A DNA stretch of 64,000 nt. Source: Halopseudomonas pelagia CL-AP6 (GTDB taxonomy: Bacteria > Pseudomonadota > Gammaproteobacteria > Pseudomonadales > Pseudomonadaceae). The position numbers and the translations under genes are program-made. The notes under the pieces were generated by a model. That model did no database searches and was not told where the DNA came from. It saw nothing but the letters and a program-made list of their open reading frames with translations. The stretch lies in assembly GCF_000410875.1 (NCBI RefSeq), contig NZ_AROI01000021.1, positions 49,319 through 113,318 of the forward strand, read 5' to 3'. This document shows, piece by piece, positions 57,586-64,000 of this stretch (the first letter of the stretch is position 1; each line of letters starts with the position of its first letter).

Positions 57586-58053
57586 ATGGTAAGGAACACC
57601 CCTCTGAAAAAGTATATTGCGATATTTGCTGGCGCTTATCTGGCGATGATGATTATCGTCGCAGTGGTGCTGACACTGCTGGATCTGGAAGGCAATGCCG
57701 GCCTCAGCATGGGGATGCTGATCGGGTCGGCGATGGCGGCCGGTCATTACTTCCTCAGGGATCAACAACGCCTGCCGACGGCGTCAGAGAAGACCTGGCT
57801 GATTAGCCTGTCCTACCTGGCGTCTATTGTGGTGTCGCTGGTATTCGTCGCCGTCATAGCCGTGCTTGAACCCGAAGGTGTGGCGGGTATGTGGGTTATG
57901 GTGCAGGCGCAGTCAACGGTTTTCCTGATAGTGATGGTGCTGGTCTCGCTGGTCTGCCTTCTGGTGTTGTGGATGGCTTATGGATTTTTGCTCAAGAGGC
58001 AGTTCCTGGCGATGCAGAAAAAGGCGGCAGCTGAAAGCGCCAAGCAACGTTGA
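57586..58053 (+). CDS. ABZJ_00895-type four-TM membrane protein
   Basis: Small inner-membrane protein of 155 residues with four hydrophobic helices (YIAIFAGAYLAMMIIVAVVL, GLSMGMLIGSAMAAGHYFL, SLSYLASIVVSLVFVAVIAV, FLIVMVLVSLVCLLVLWMAY) and the polar link RDQQRLPTASEKTWL between the second and third. The pattern suits the ABZJ_00895 family of unknown function. GGAAG seven bases upstream supports the start. It follows a double-hairpin repeat and precedes the OsmC-YcaO gene, with no evident functional tie. No further role can be given. Confidence 0.6.
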   Translation: MVRNTPLKKYIAIFAGAYLAMMIIVAVVLTLLDLEGNAGLSMGMLIGSAMAAGHYFLRDQQRLPTASEKTWLISLSYLASIVVSLVFVAVIAVLEPEGVAGMWVMVQAQSTVFLIVMVLVSLVCLLVLWMAYGFLLKRQFLAMQKKAAAESAKQR

Positions 58054-58174
58054 GGGCAAGGCCGCTCCGGTCGAACAGCTCGCATGGCCGCGCTCCGACC
58101 ACCAGTACATGACTTCCCGCTCAAAAGCCGGATAATGGCGGCCAATTCGTTCCGCTCGTCATTCTGGTGCCCCC

Positions 58175-60376
58175 ATGGAAATCAAAGTCAACTTTCTCGA
58201 CAACCTTCGACTTGAAGCCAAGTTCGATGACTTCACGGTGGTGGCTGATCAACCCATCCGCTACAAGGGTGACGGCTCCGCGCCGGGGCCGTTCGATTAT
58301 TTTCTCGCCTCATCGGCCCTGTGCGCGGCTTATTTTGTGAAGCTTTACTGCGACACCCGCAACATCCCCACCGACAACATCCGTTTGTCGCAGAACAACA
58401 TCGTTGACCCTGAGAACCGCTATAACCAGATCTTCAAGATTCAGGTCGAGTTGCCAGCAGATATCTCCGCCAAGGACCGCCAGGGCATTTTGCGTTCCAT
58501 CGACCGCTGCACGGTAAAAAAGGTCGTGCAGGCCGGCCCCGATTTCGTGATTGAGGAAGTGGAAAGTCTGGATGCCGACGCCCAGGCATTGCTGATGCCC
58601 ATGGCGATGGGAGAGGGCACCCGGGTGCTGGGCAAAGACCTGCCGCTGGAACAGACCATCGCCAATATGTCCGGCATTCTGGCGGGCCTGGGTATGAAGA
58701 TCGAGATCGCCTCGTGGCGCAATATTGTCCCCAACGTCTGGTCGCTGCATATCCGCGATGCGCAGTCGCCGATGTGCTTTACCAACGGCAAGGGCGCGAC
58801 CAAAGAGGCCGCGCTGGCCTCAGCGCTGGGCGAGTTTATCGAGCGGCTGAACTGTAACTTCTTCTATAACGACCAGTTCTGGGGCGAAGACATCGCCAAT
58901 GCGTCCTTCGTGCATTACCCCAACGAGCGCTGGTTCAAGCCCGGCCGTAAAGATGCGCTGCCGGCCGGGATCCTCGACGATTACTGCCTGGAGATCTACA
59001 ACCCCGACGGCGAGCTGCGTGGCTCGCACCTGATAGACACTAACTCCGGCAACGCCGAGCGCGGCATCTGCTCGCTGCCCTATGTGCGCCAATCAGATGG
59101 CGAGGAAGTGTATTTCCCCTCCAACCTGATCGAGAATCTGTTCCTTAGCAACGGCATGAGCGCCGGCAACACGCTGGCCGAAGCACAGGTGCAGTGCCTG
59201 TCGGAAATCTTCGAGCGCGCGGTAAAACGCGAGATTCTCGAAGGTGAAATTGCACTGCCCGATGTGCCGCCCGCCGTGCTGGCGCAATACCCCGGCATTC
59301 TGGCCGGCATTCAGGGGCTGGAAGAGCAAGGCTTTCCGGTGCTGGTCAAGGACGCCTCACTGGGCGGACAGTTCCCGGTGATGTGCGTCACCCTAATGAA
59401 CCCGCGCACTGGTGGTGTATTCGCCTCCTTCGGCGCGCACCCCAGTTTTGAAGTAGCGCTGGAACGCAGCCTGACGGAATTGCTCCAGGGCCGCAGCTTC
59501 GAGGGCCTGAACGACTTGCCCCAGCCTACCTTTGAAAGCCAGGCAGTGACCGAGCCGAACAACTTCGTTGAACACTTTATCGACTCCAGCGGCGTGGTGT
59601 CCTGGCGCTTCTTCAGTGCCAAGGCCGATTTCGAGTTCGTCGAGTGGGATTTTGCTGCCGAGGGCGAGCACGCCAACATCGAAGAGGCCGCAACCCTGTT
59701 CGGCATCCTCGAAGAGCTGGGCAAGGAAGTCTACATGGCCGTCTACGACACCCTGGGCGCTAACGCCTGCCGCATCCTGGTGCCGGGCTATTCCGAGGTG
59801 TACCCAGTTGACGACCTGATCTGGGACAACACCAACAAGGCGCTGCTGTTCCGCGCCGACATCCTCAACCTGCACAGCCTGGACGACGACGGCCTGCAAG
59901 CGCTGATCGAACGCCTGGATGAAAGTGAACTGGATGATTACACCGACATTAAAACCCTGATAGGCATTGAGTTTGACGACAACACCGCCTGGGGCCAGTT
60001 GACGATCCTGGAACTGAAACTGCTGATCCATCTCGCCCTGCAGCAATTTGAAGAAGCCAAAGAGCTGGTCGAAGCCTTCTTGCAGTTCAATGACAACACC
60101 GTTGAGCGTGGCCTGTTCTATCAGGCCCTGAATGTGGTGCTGGAAGTGGAACTGGACGAAGAGCTGGATCTGAACGATTACGAAGCCAATTTCCGCCGCA
60201 TGTTCAGTAACGAGCGGATGGACGCCGTGATCGGCTCAATGGATGGCAGCGTGCGCTTCTATGGCCTGAAGCCGACCAGCATGCAGCTGGAAGGCCTAGA
60301 CCGGCACCAGCGCCTAGTCGAGAGCTACAAGAAGTTGCACGGCGCGCGGGGCAGGGCGGCGGGCTTATCCGATTAA
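58175..60376 (+). CDS. ycaO: OsmC-YcaO-TPR fusion protein
   Basis: Cytoplasmic protein of 733 residues. An N-terminal OsmC-like domain (about 1-140, with FDYFLASSALCAAYFVKLYC and the Cys-rich segment SIDRCTVKKVV) is fused to a YcaO ATP-using cyclodehydratase-type domain (about 155-565; KEAALASALGEFIERLN, then NTLAEAQVQCLSEIFERAVK and LERSLTELLQGRS) and a C-terminal region of TPR-like helices (about 590-725). E. coli YcaO, which lacks the OsmC part, aids RimO in methylthiolation of ribosomal protein S12 and consumes ATP. Whether OsmC gives peroxide-linked control is unknown. No RiPP precursor or dehydrogenase gene is near, so a natural-product role is unlikely. Confidence 0.9.
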   Translation: MEIKVNFLDNLRLEAKFDDFTVVADQPIRYKGDGSAPGPFDYFLASSALCAAYFVKLYCDTRNIPTDNIRLSQNNIVDPENRYNQIFKIQVELPADISAKDRQGILRSIDRCTVKKVVQAGPDFVIEEVESLDADAQALLMPMAMGEGTRVLGKDLPLEQTIANMSGILAGLGMKIEIASWRNIVPNVWSLHIRDAQSPMCFTNGKGATKEAALASALGEFIERLNCNFFYNDQFWGEDIANASFVHYPNERWFKPGRKDALPAGILDDYCLEIYNPDGELRGSHLIDTNSGNAERGICSLPYVRQSDGEEVYFPSNLIENLFLSNGMSAGNTLAEAQVQCLSEIFERAVKREILEGEIALPDVPPAVLAQYPGILAGIQGLEEQGFPVLVKDASLGGQFPVMCVTLMNPRTGGVFASFGAHPSFEVALERSLTELLQGRSFEGLNDLPQPTFESQAVTEPNNFVEHFIDSSGVVSWRFFSAKADFEFVEWDFAAEGEHANIEEAATLFGILEELGKEVYMAVYDTLGANACRILVPGYSEVYPVDDLIWDNTNKALLFRADILNLHSLDDDGLQALIERLDESELDDYTDIKTLIGIEFDDNTAWGQLTILELKLLIHLALQQFEEAKELVEAFLQFNDNTVERGLFYQALNVVLEVELDEELDLNDYEANFRRMFSNERMDAVIGSMDGSVRFYGLKPTSMQLEGLDRHQRLVESYKKLHGARGRAAGLSD

Positions 60377-60514
60377 CGTTCTCTAGAGGTTGGAGTGCAG
60401 TTCCTGCCAAGTCAGCTTTAATTAAAATAGCCTTTCTGATTGTAGTAGCCGCTTGTTACCCGCAGGCCGTCATACCAGTGCATGCTGGCCTCACCCAAGA
60501 TAGGAGGACGAAAC

Positions 60515-61096
60515 ATGACCGCTAAGAAATTATTGTTGCTGGCCGGTGATTACACCGAAGATTATGAAACCATGGTGCCTTTCCAGGCACTGACCATGCT
60601 CGGTTATGAAGTACACACGGTGTGTCCGGAAAAAAAAGCCGGGGATACCGTGCGTACCGCCATTCACGACTTTGAAGGTGATCAGACCTACACCGAGAAG
60701 CCCGGGCACAACTTCGCGTTGAACTACGATTTCGACCAGGTCAAGGTAGAAGACTATGTCGGCCTGGTGATACCCGGCGGACGAGCTCCGGAATATCTGC
60801 GCCTGAATGACCGAGTGATTGAAATTGTGCAGCAGTTCGACCAGGCCCAGAAGCCGATTGCCGCCGTATGCCATGGCGCGCAGATTCTGGCCGCAGCAGG
60901 CGTGCTCAAAGGCCGGGAATGCAGCGCTTATCCGGCCTGTGGGCCTGATGTGAAGCTCGCCGGCGGTACCTATATGGATATCCCGGTGGATCAAGCCCAC
61001 GTTCAGGGCAATCTGGTCACGGCCCCGGCCTGGCCGTCGCATCCCGCCTGGTTGGCAGCTTTTGTCAAACTGCTGGGTGCTAAGATAACGCTGTAG
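60515..61096 (+). CDS. DJ-1/PfpI-family protein
   Basis: Protein of 193 residues of the DJ-1/PfpI/ThiJ superfamily. The nucleophile elbow [10 protein letters not shown] places Cys119 and His120; Glu15/Glu18 lie in [13 protein letters not shown], and the strand [13 protein letters not shown] is the conserved adjacent loop. Members are deglycases, glyoxalases or proteases, and this one cannot be assigned. Start follows GGAGG at ideal spacing. A diverged 3' remnant of a paralogue is at 5788-5865. A ribbon-helix-helix gene begins 31 bases after its stop and may be in the same unit. Confidence 0.93.
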   Translation: MTAKKLLLLAGDYTEDYETMVPFQALTMLGYEVHTVCPEKKAGDTVRTAIHDFEGDQTYTEKPGHNFALNYDFDQVKVEDYVGLVIPGGRAPEYLRLNDRVIEIVQQFDQAQKPIAAVCHGAQILAAAGVLKGRECSAYPACGPDVKLAGGTYMDIPVDQAHVQGNLVTAPAWPSHPAWLAAFVKLLGAKITL

Positions 61097-61127
61097 CTCG
61101 TATAACTAACAATCAGGTGGTGGCCGC

Positions 61128-61433
61128 ATGTGTGAGCTCTACGTCAAAGCCGATCCGATTCTATACGAATCGCGTTCTCGCTCACTGCGCATCCGCGGCG
61201 TGGTTACCACACTGCGGCTGGAAAATCAGTTCTGGCAGATTCTTCAGGAAATTGCCGAGGTCGATGGCATGACCACCAATCAGCTGATTACCAAGTTGTA
61301 TGAGGAAATTATGGAGTTGCGCGGCGAAGTGGAGAACTTCGCTTCGTTTCTGAGGGTTAGCTGCACCCGTTATCTGGCGCAACGCGAGGCGCGTCCGGTG
61401 CCGCTGGCACTGGTGCGCGCCTCAACAGGATGA
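61128..61433 (+). CDS. Ribbon-helix-helix domain protein
   Basis: Small protein of 101 residues carrying a ribbon-helix-helix fold of the RHH_4 type: the beta strand RGVVTTLRLENQFWQILQEI, then EVDGMTTNQLITKLYEEIMEL. RHH proteins bind DNA as dimers; this family is widespread and often unlinked to toxins. No toxin gene adjoins it. It follows the PfpI gene by 31 bases on the same strand, so it could regulate that gene. A short N-terminal piece (MCELYVKADPILYES) precedes the ribbon. Confidence 0.85.
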   Translation: MCELYVKADPILYESRSRSLRIRGVVTTLRLENQFWQILQEIAEVDGMTTNQLITKLYEEIMELRGEVENFASFLRVSCTRYLAQREARPVPLALVRASTG

Positions 61434-61448
61434 CGAAGGCGAGATCGC

Positions 61449-61607
61449 TCAAGGCGCCAGCGCCCGGGTACCTGAGCTGCGCAGAGTGTCCTTGATAAAG
61501 CTGATACGTCGGTCAATTTCCTGCTGGATATCAGCGCTCGCCTTGAGGTTGGGATTCACCTGCAATGCGCTGCGAATCTCCGCGCTACGGCTTGCTGCAA
61601 TGCTCAT
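61449..61607 (-). pseudogene. nadE: Truncated N-terminal remnant of NAD+ synthetase (nadE)
   Basis: A 52-codon frame begins MSIAASRSAEIRSALQVNPN and continues LKASADIQQEIDRRISFIKD, TLRSSGTRALAP. This matches the first 50 residues of ammonia-dependent NAD+ synthetase, which next has VLGISGGVDS, the ATP pyrophosphatase loop. Here the frame stops at ALAP, so the catalytic domain is missing. AGGAT lies upstream of the ATG, so the promoter-proximal part survived. A working nadE must exist elsewhere, or this is an abandoned second copy. The following 61608-61821 region has an open minus-strand frame that I cannot assign. Confidence 0.75.
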
Positions 61608-61821
61608 GCTTGTATCCTGGCCGCCTGATACTGAAATGCTCAATAATCTGATCAAGCGGCACCATAGACGAGGTTGGCGCTGCCACCAAAAGTGAACTGG
61701 TTGCCATCTGCGTCCCCTCTCTGGTTGCGTTCATGTCTGCTGGGGTCTGCTGGCCTATGCCCACGAAGGGACTGCTCGCCACCGCTGCTGGAGCAGCTAT
61801 TGTCGGTCACCCGGGCCGAGC

Positions 61822-62682
61822 TCAAGTGGGAAGTCTGCGCGCACCCCGCTTACTGATCCACAGCGCGATAATAATCAGGCTGCCGCCGATCGAAAGCGGC
61901 AGTAAAGCGGTGTCGGTACCCCAGACCACCAGATTGAGCAGCAGGCCCACCGGTACGGAAAGATTGTTCATCACGGCGAGTGTGCCGGCGGATACCAGCG
62001 TTGCGCCCTTGTTCCAGCAAAACTGCCCGACTGCCGTGGCGAGTACCCCCATCCAGAGCAGCACGCCCCATTGCATCGAACTGCTCGGTAACTGCTTGGA
62101 ATCGCCGAATAGCAGCCAGGCCGGCAACACCACCAGCAGCGCGCCCAGGAAGAAGTAACCGAAGCGTCGATATAACGGGATCTCGGACGGAAAGTGCTGT
62201 GCCAGGTGCTTGTAGCCGATCTGTCCACTGGCAAAGGTGAAGTTGGCCAGTTGCATCAACAGAAAGCCGCCAAGAAAGCCAGCGGAAATGCCGTCGAATC
62301 GAATGACCCCCGCGCCCAGTACGGCAACACCGGCGGCCAGGAGTGCCCAGGGATTGAATCGTCGCCGCAGCGCATCATCAATGAGCGTTACGTGCAGCGG
62401 GGTCAGCACCGTGAACAGCAGGATCTCCGCCACGCTCAGCAGATTGAAGCTCAGGTACAGGCAGATGTAAGTCACGCCAAATTGCAAGGCCCCTACCAGC
62501 GTGACCCCACCGATGAACCGGGGATCGACACCGCGCCAGCGCGTCAGCGGCAGAAACACCAGGCCGGCCAGTAGAACGCGGGTCAGCACCGAAAAGTAGG
62601 GATCGACCTGGCCGGCCAGATGGGCACCGATCAGATTGAAGGACACGGCCCAGAGCACCGTGACGAAGAGCAGATAGGTCAT
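61822..62682 (-). CDS. EamA-family (DMT) transporter
   Basis: Inner-membrane transporter of 286 residues with ten helices in two EamA repeats (FVTVLWAVSFNLIGAHLA near the start and WMGVLATAVGQFCWNKGAT in repeat two), of the carboxylate/amino-acid/amine branch. It is divergent from a TenA thiaminase-like gene with 193 bases between. In some genomes DMT transporters next to tenA take up thiamine precursors, which would fit, but EamA substrates cannot be read from sequence. The start is ATG with a moderate ribosome site. Confidence 0.87.
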   Translation of the reverse strand: MTYLLFVTVLWAVSFNLIGAHLAGQVDPYFSVLTRVLLAGLVFLPLTRWRGVDPRFIGGVTLVGALQFGVTYICLYLSFNLLSVAEILLFTVLTPLHVTLIDDALRRRFNPWALLAAGVAVLGAGVIRFDGISAGFLGGFLLMQLANFTFASGQIGYKHLAQHFPSEIPLYRRFGYFFLGALLVVLPAWLLFGDSKQLPSSSMQWGVLLWMGVLATAVGQFCWNKGATLVSAGTLAVMNNLSVPVGLLLNLVVWGTDTALLPLSIGGSLIIIALWISKRGARRLPT

Positions 62683-62875
62683 GTCGCCTCCATTACAGGA
62701 GCGTAACCATAACGGCTCGGCAGCAAATCGGCTACGCGAGTTGTGCCGCTATTTCGAAAAGGGCACAGATTCACTCTGCTCTCTGCTCTCTGCGCCTGCA
62801 CAATCAGGTGTGCCTTGGCTATGCTATGGTGCCTCTTGTCACAGATTATCTATCAAAAACAGCGAGATAAAGTAG

Positions 62876-63544
62876 ATGCCCTATACCTTCGAACACCTCA
62901 AACAACATTGTCAGCCGGAATGGGATGCCTATATTCAGCATGACTTTGTTATTCAGCTGGGCGAGGGCAGGCTGGCGCCGGAGTCGTTCCGTCACTACCT
63001 CAAGCAGGACTATCTGTTTCTGATCCAGTTTGCCCGCGCCTTTGCCCTGGCGGCCTACAAGAGCACCACGCTGGACGATCTGCGGCACGCCAAGGCAGGG
63101 CTTGCGGCAATAGTCGATCTGGAGCTGGGCCTGCATATTCAGTACTGCAAGGAATGGGGGATCAGCGAGCAGGAATTGCAGACCTTGCCGGAAGCGCGTG
63201 CGACCCTGGCCTACACCCGCTATGTGCTTGACACCGGCAACCGCGGAGACCTGCTTGATCTGCACGTGGCGCTGGCGCCCTGCCTGGTCGGTTACGGTGA
63301 AATCGCCAACTGGCTCAACACGCGGGCGCAGACGCTGCGTGGTGAGCAGAATCCCTATGATGCCTGGATAGGGATGTACGAGAGCGCCGAGTTTCAAGAC
63401 GCAATGCATGCCGAGATCGACTGGCTGAACCGGGAACTGGCGGACGTAACGCCCCGACGCTTCGAGCGATTGGTGCGGATATTCAGCGACGCGACCCGGC
63501 TGGAAATCGACTTCTGGGCAATGGGACTGGAGCTTCGCCAGTAG
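62876..63544 (+). CDS. tenA: TenA-family thiaminase II / aminopyrimidine aminohydrolase
   Basis: All-helical enzyme of 222 residues. The catalytic Cys136 lies in LAPCLVGYGEIANWL, and Asp45 (KQDYLFLIQFARAFALAAY) and the Glu near the C terminus (WAMGLELR) are the usual partners. TenA salvages thiamine by converting aminopyrimidines from degraded thiamine to HMP. The length and order fit TenA_C type. It is divergent from an EamA transporter. No TPP riboswitch is seen in the gap. The intergenic sequence after its stop contains an unusual nested-stem structure. Confidence 0.93.
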   Translation: MPYTFEHLKQHCQPEWDAYIQHDFVIQLGEGRLAPESFRHYLKQDYLFLIQFARAFALAAYKSTTLDDLRHAKAGLAAIVDLELGLHIQYCKEWGISEQELQTLPEARATLAYTRYVLDTGNRGDLLDLHVALAPCLVGYGEIANWLNTRAQTLRGEQNPYDAWIGMYESAEFQDAMHAEIDWLNRELADVTPRRFERLVRIFSDATRLEIDFWAMGLELRQ

Positions 63545-63588
63545 TGATAGGTACATAACGAAACAGAAGCGGGCATCATGGTCCGGGG

Positions 63589-63646
63589 GCCAATAGCTCA
63601 GTGGTCGCTGGGCGGTAGTTGAGCCTGTTGCCGCCGGATTATTGGC
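63589..63646 (+). other. Intergenic element able to form a closed H-type pseudoknot
   Basis: The outer stem GCCAATA (63589-63595) / TATTGGC (63640-63646) is perfect. Inside, GCTCA (63596-63600) pairs with TGAGC (63620-63624) while GGCGG (63611-63615) pairs with CCGCC (63631-63635), an order a-b-a'-b' that makes an H-type pseudoknot if both form. It lies downstream of tenA and before the fragments at the window edge. It may be a structured RNA, an attachment or inverted-repeat-type site. Unproven. Confidence 0.45.
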
Positions 63647-63678
63647 TAATCAGCCACTTTTCAACTAGGACGTAAACC

Positions 63679-63783
63679 ATGTCGTCCGATATCACCCTGC
63701 AACTTCAGATCACTCCTCGCCATAGCAAACCACGCATCTGGCGGCGTATCAGGGTTGTGGCTGCCCTGCGAATACCACGCTAG
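63679..63783 (+). pseudogene. N-terminal remnant of a pRiA4b ORF-3 family gene
   Basis: A 34-codon frame reads MSSDITLQLQITPRHSKPRI then W-R-R-I-R-V, the signature start of the plasmid pRiA4b ORF-3 family, usually 170-200 residues. After about 28 residues it diverges into A-L-R-I-P-R and stops. AGGA precedes the ATG. The break coincides with the minus-strand signal-peptide fragment, suggesting a recombination join near 63760. A truncated pseudogene is most likely. Confidence 0.7.
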
Positions 63784-63823
63784 TGGCAAGACAGAGGGCA
63801 CTGGCGAGAATAGGTTTGATCAT
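63749..63823 (-). pseudogene. Signal-peptide-like fragment of a secreted protein gene
   Basis: A 24-codon minus-strand frame reads MIKPILASALCLATSVVFAG then Q-P-Q-P and stops: a canonical signal peptide with a cleavage site near VFA-G but no mature part. It overlaps the 3' end of the pRiA4b ORF-3 fragment on the other strand. Probably the surviving 5' end of a deleted exported-protein gene. Confidence 0.5.
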
Positions 63824-63892
63824 GTTTGTGAACCAAACCACGCCCGCCCAAGGAATATACGGTGGTCCTCTTGTTGCTGACTGAAAACAGAG

Positions 63893-64000
63893 CTATTTAT
63901 CAAGGGTCACCTGAATGGTTTTGCTCAAGGCTTTCCAGCGCGGCAGGATTTCTTCCGGTGGCGGGGTGAACTCAGTGAGGTCATCAACCCCTTTCTGGAA
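63893..64000 (-). CDS. C-terminal end of an unidentified protein, cut by the window edge
   Basis: The minus-strand frame ending at 63893 reads V-D-D-L-T-E-F-T-P-P-P-E-E-I-L-P-R-W-K-A-L-S and K-T-I-Q-V-T-L-D-K then stop. Only 35 residues are visible; the family is not recognisable. The rest lies beyond the window. Confidence 0.5.
   Translation of the reverse strand, partial: FQKGVDDLTEFTPPPEEILPRWKALSKTIQVTLDK

Noticed and set aside
59393..60046. 217-codon minus-strand frame inside the OsmC-YcaO gene
   Set aside because: Complete overlap with a well supported gene on the other strand, hydrophobic/Val-Gln-rich shadow composition, no domain.
58175..60376. YcaO as part of a RiPP (thiazole/oxazole peptide) cluster
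   Set aside because: No precursor peptide, E1-like, dehydrogenase, protease or export gene surrounds it, and the OsmC-YcaO-TPR build matches the non-RiPP ribosomal-modification type.
61128..61433. RHH protein as the antitoxin of a toxin-antitoxin pair
   Set aside because: No ParE/RelE/HicA-like small frame adjoins it; the neighbouring short frame is the nadE remnant.
63585..63660. tRNA-like beginning (GGGGGCC then TAGCTCAGTGG)
   Set aside because: The D-arm sequence is present but no anticodon or T-arm (GTTC) follows at the right distance and the acceptor does not pair; reported instead as a pseudoknot-like element.

Overview
The window reads as a chromosomal segment of a gammaproteobacterium of the Pseudomonadaceae, quite possibly the marine/halotolerant Halopseudomonas (P. 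pertucinogena) lineage. This rests on gene families (BdlA-like receptor, cytochrome cd1 nitrite reductase, FecIR/TonB receptor set, ECF41 sigma factor, a TIGR03643-type small protein), on Pseudomonas-style REP pairs, and on a moderately high GC content with tight codon use. No rRNA, complete tRNA, CRISPR array, intact insertion sequence or prophage was found, so this is mostly core and soft-accessory DNA.

Layout. 0-5.7 kb: a DUF2235 hydrolase, then a sensory block on the minus strand (Cache chemoreceptor, RsbRD-type histidine kinase, soluble PAS-PAS chemoreceptor like BdlA). 5.7-6.1 kb: a scar holding remnants of a pfpI-like gene and a hemerythrin gene. 6.1-15.9 kb: an octaheme cytochrome with HEAT/TPR tail, a 7TMR-DISM diguanylate cyclase, a siderophore-interacting reductase, another chemoreceptor, an AraC/LysE pair and a LOG protein. 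16.2-20.2 kb: an iron-uptake operon (fecI-fecR-TonB receptor). 20.3-24.1 kb: SatD/DUF3307 pair, NYN-LOTUS protein, LysE exporter, CigR-like protein. 24.4-32.2 kb: an OmpR-type two-component system followed by a tripartite RND efflux operon; the same direct-repeat box (TTAACC-N5-TTAACC) sits in front of both. 32.3-41.1 kb: small regulatory modules, each a regulator beside its likely target: MerR/class IV aminotransferase, CMD protein/ECF41 sigma factor with a textbook ECF41 promoter, MmyB-type regulator/DHA2 exporter, LysR/azoreductase. 41.3-43.5 kb: a six-TM voltage-gated-type channel next to a PD-(D/E)XK nuclease-like protein of unknown role. 43.6-49.2 kb: slipin-NfeD pair, BCCT and DASS transporters. 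49.4-55.6 kb: an anaerobic block, with a perfect ANR/FNR box, a TonB receptor, nirS and a NIT-domain chemoreceptor. 55.8-64 kb: PAS-GAF-GGDEF cyclase, small membrane protein, OsmC-YcaO-TPR protein, PfpI protein, RHH protein, EamA/TenA pair, then a mosaic of gene fragments at the right edge.

How it works together. The dominant theme is environmental sensing (four chemoreceptors, two c-di-GMP cyclases, two kinases, three or more one-component regulators and two ECF sigma factors) coupled to iron acquisition, efflux and respiratory nitrite reduction. The most intriguing items are the orphan nirS sharing an ANR-driven unit with a TonB receptor although no heme d1 synthesis gene is present here, the channel/nuclease pair, the shared two-component box, a repeated double-hairpin element, a pseudoknot-capable intergenic sequence at about 63.6 kb, and several gene-decay scars (pfpI, hemerythrin, nadE, pRiA4b ORF-3 type). 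All functional statements are from reading the sequence and family knowledge; no database search was run.
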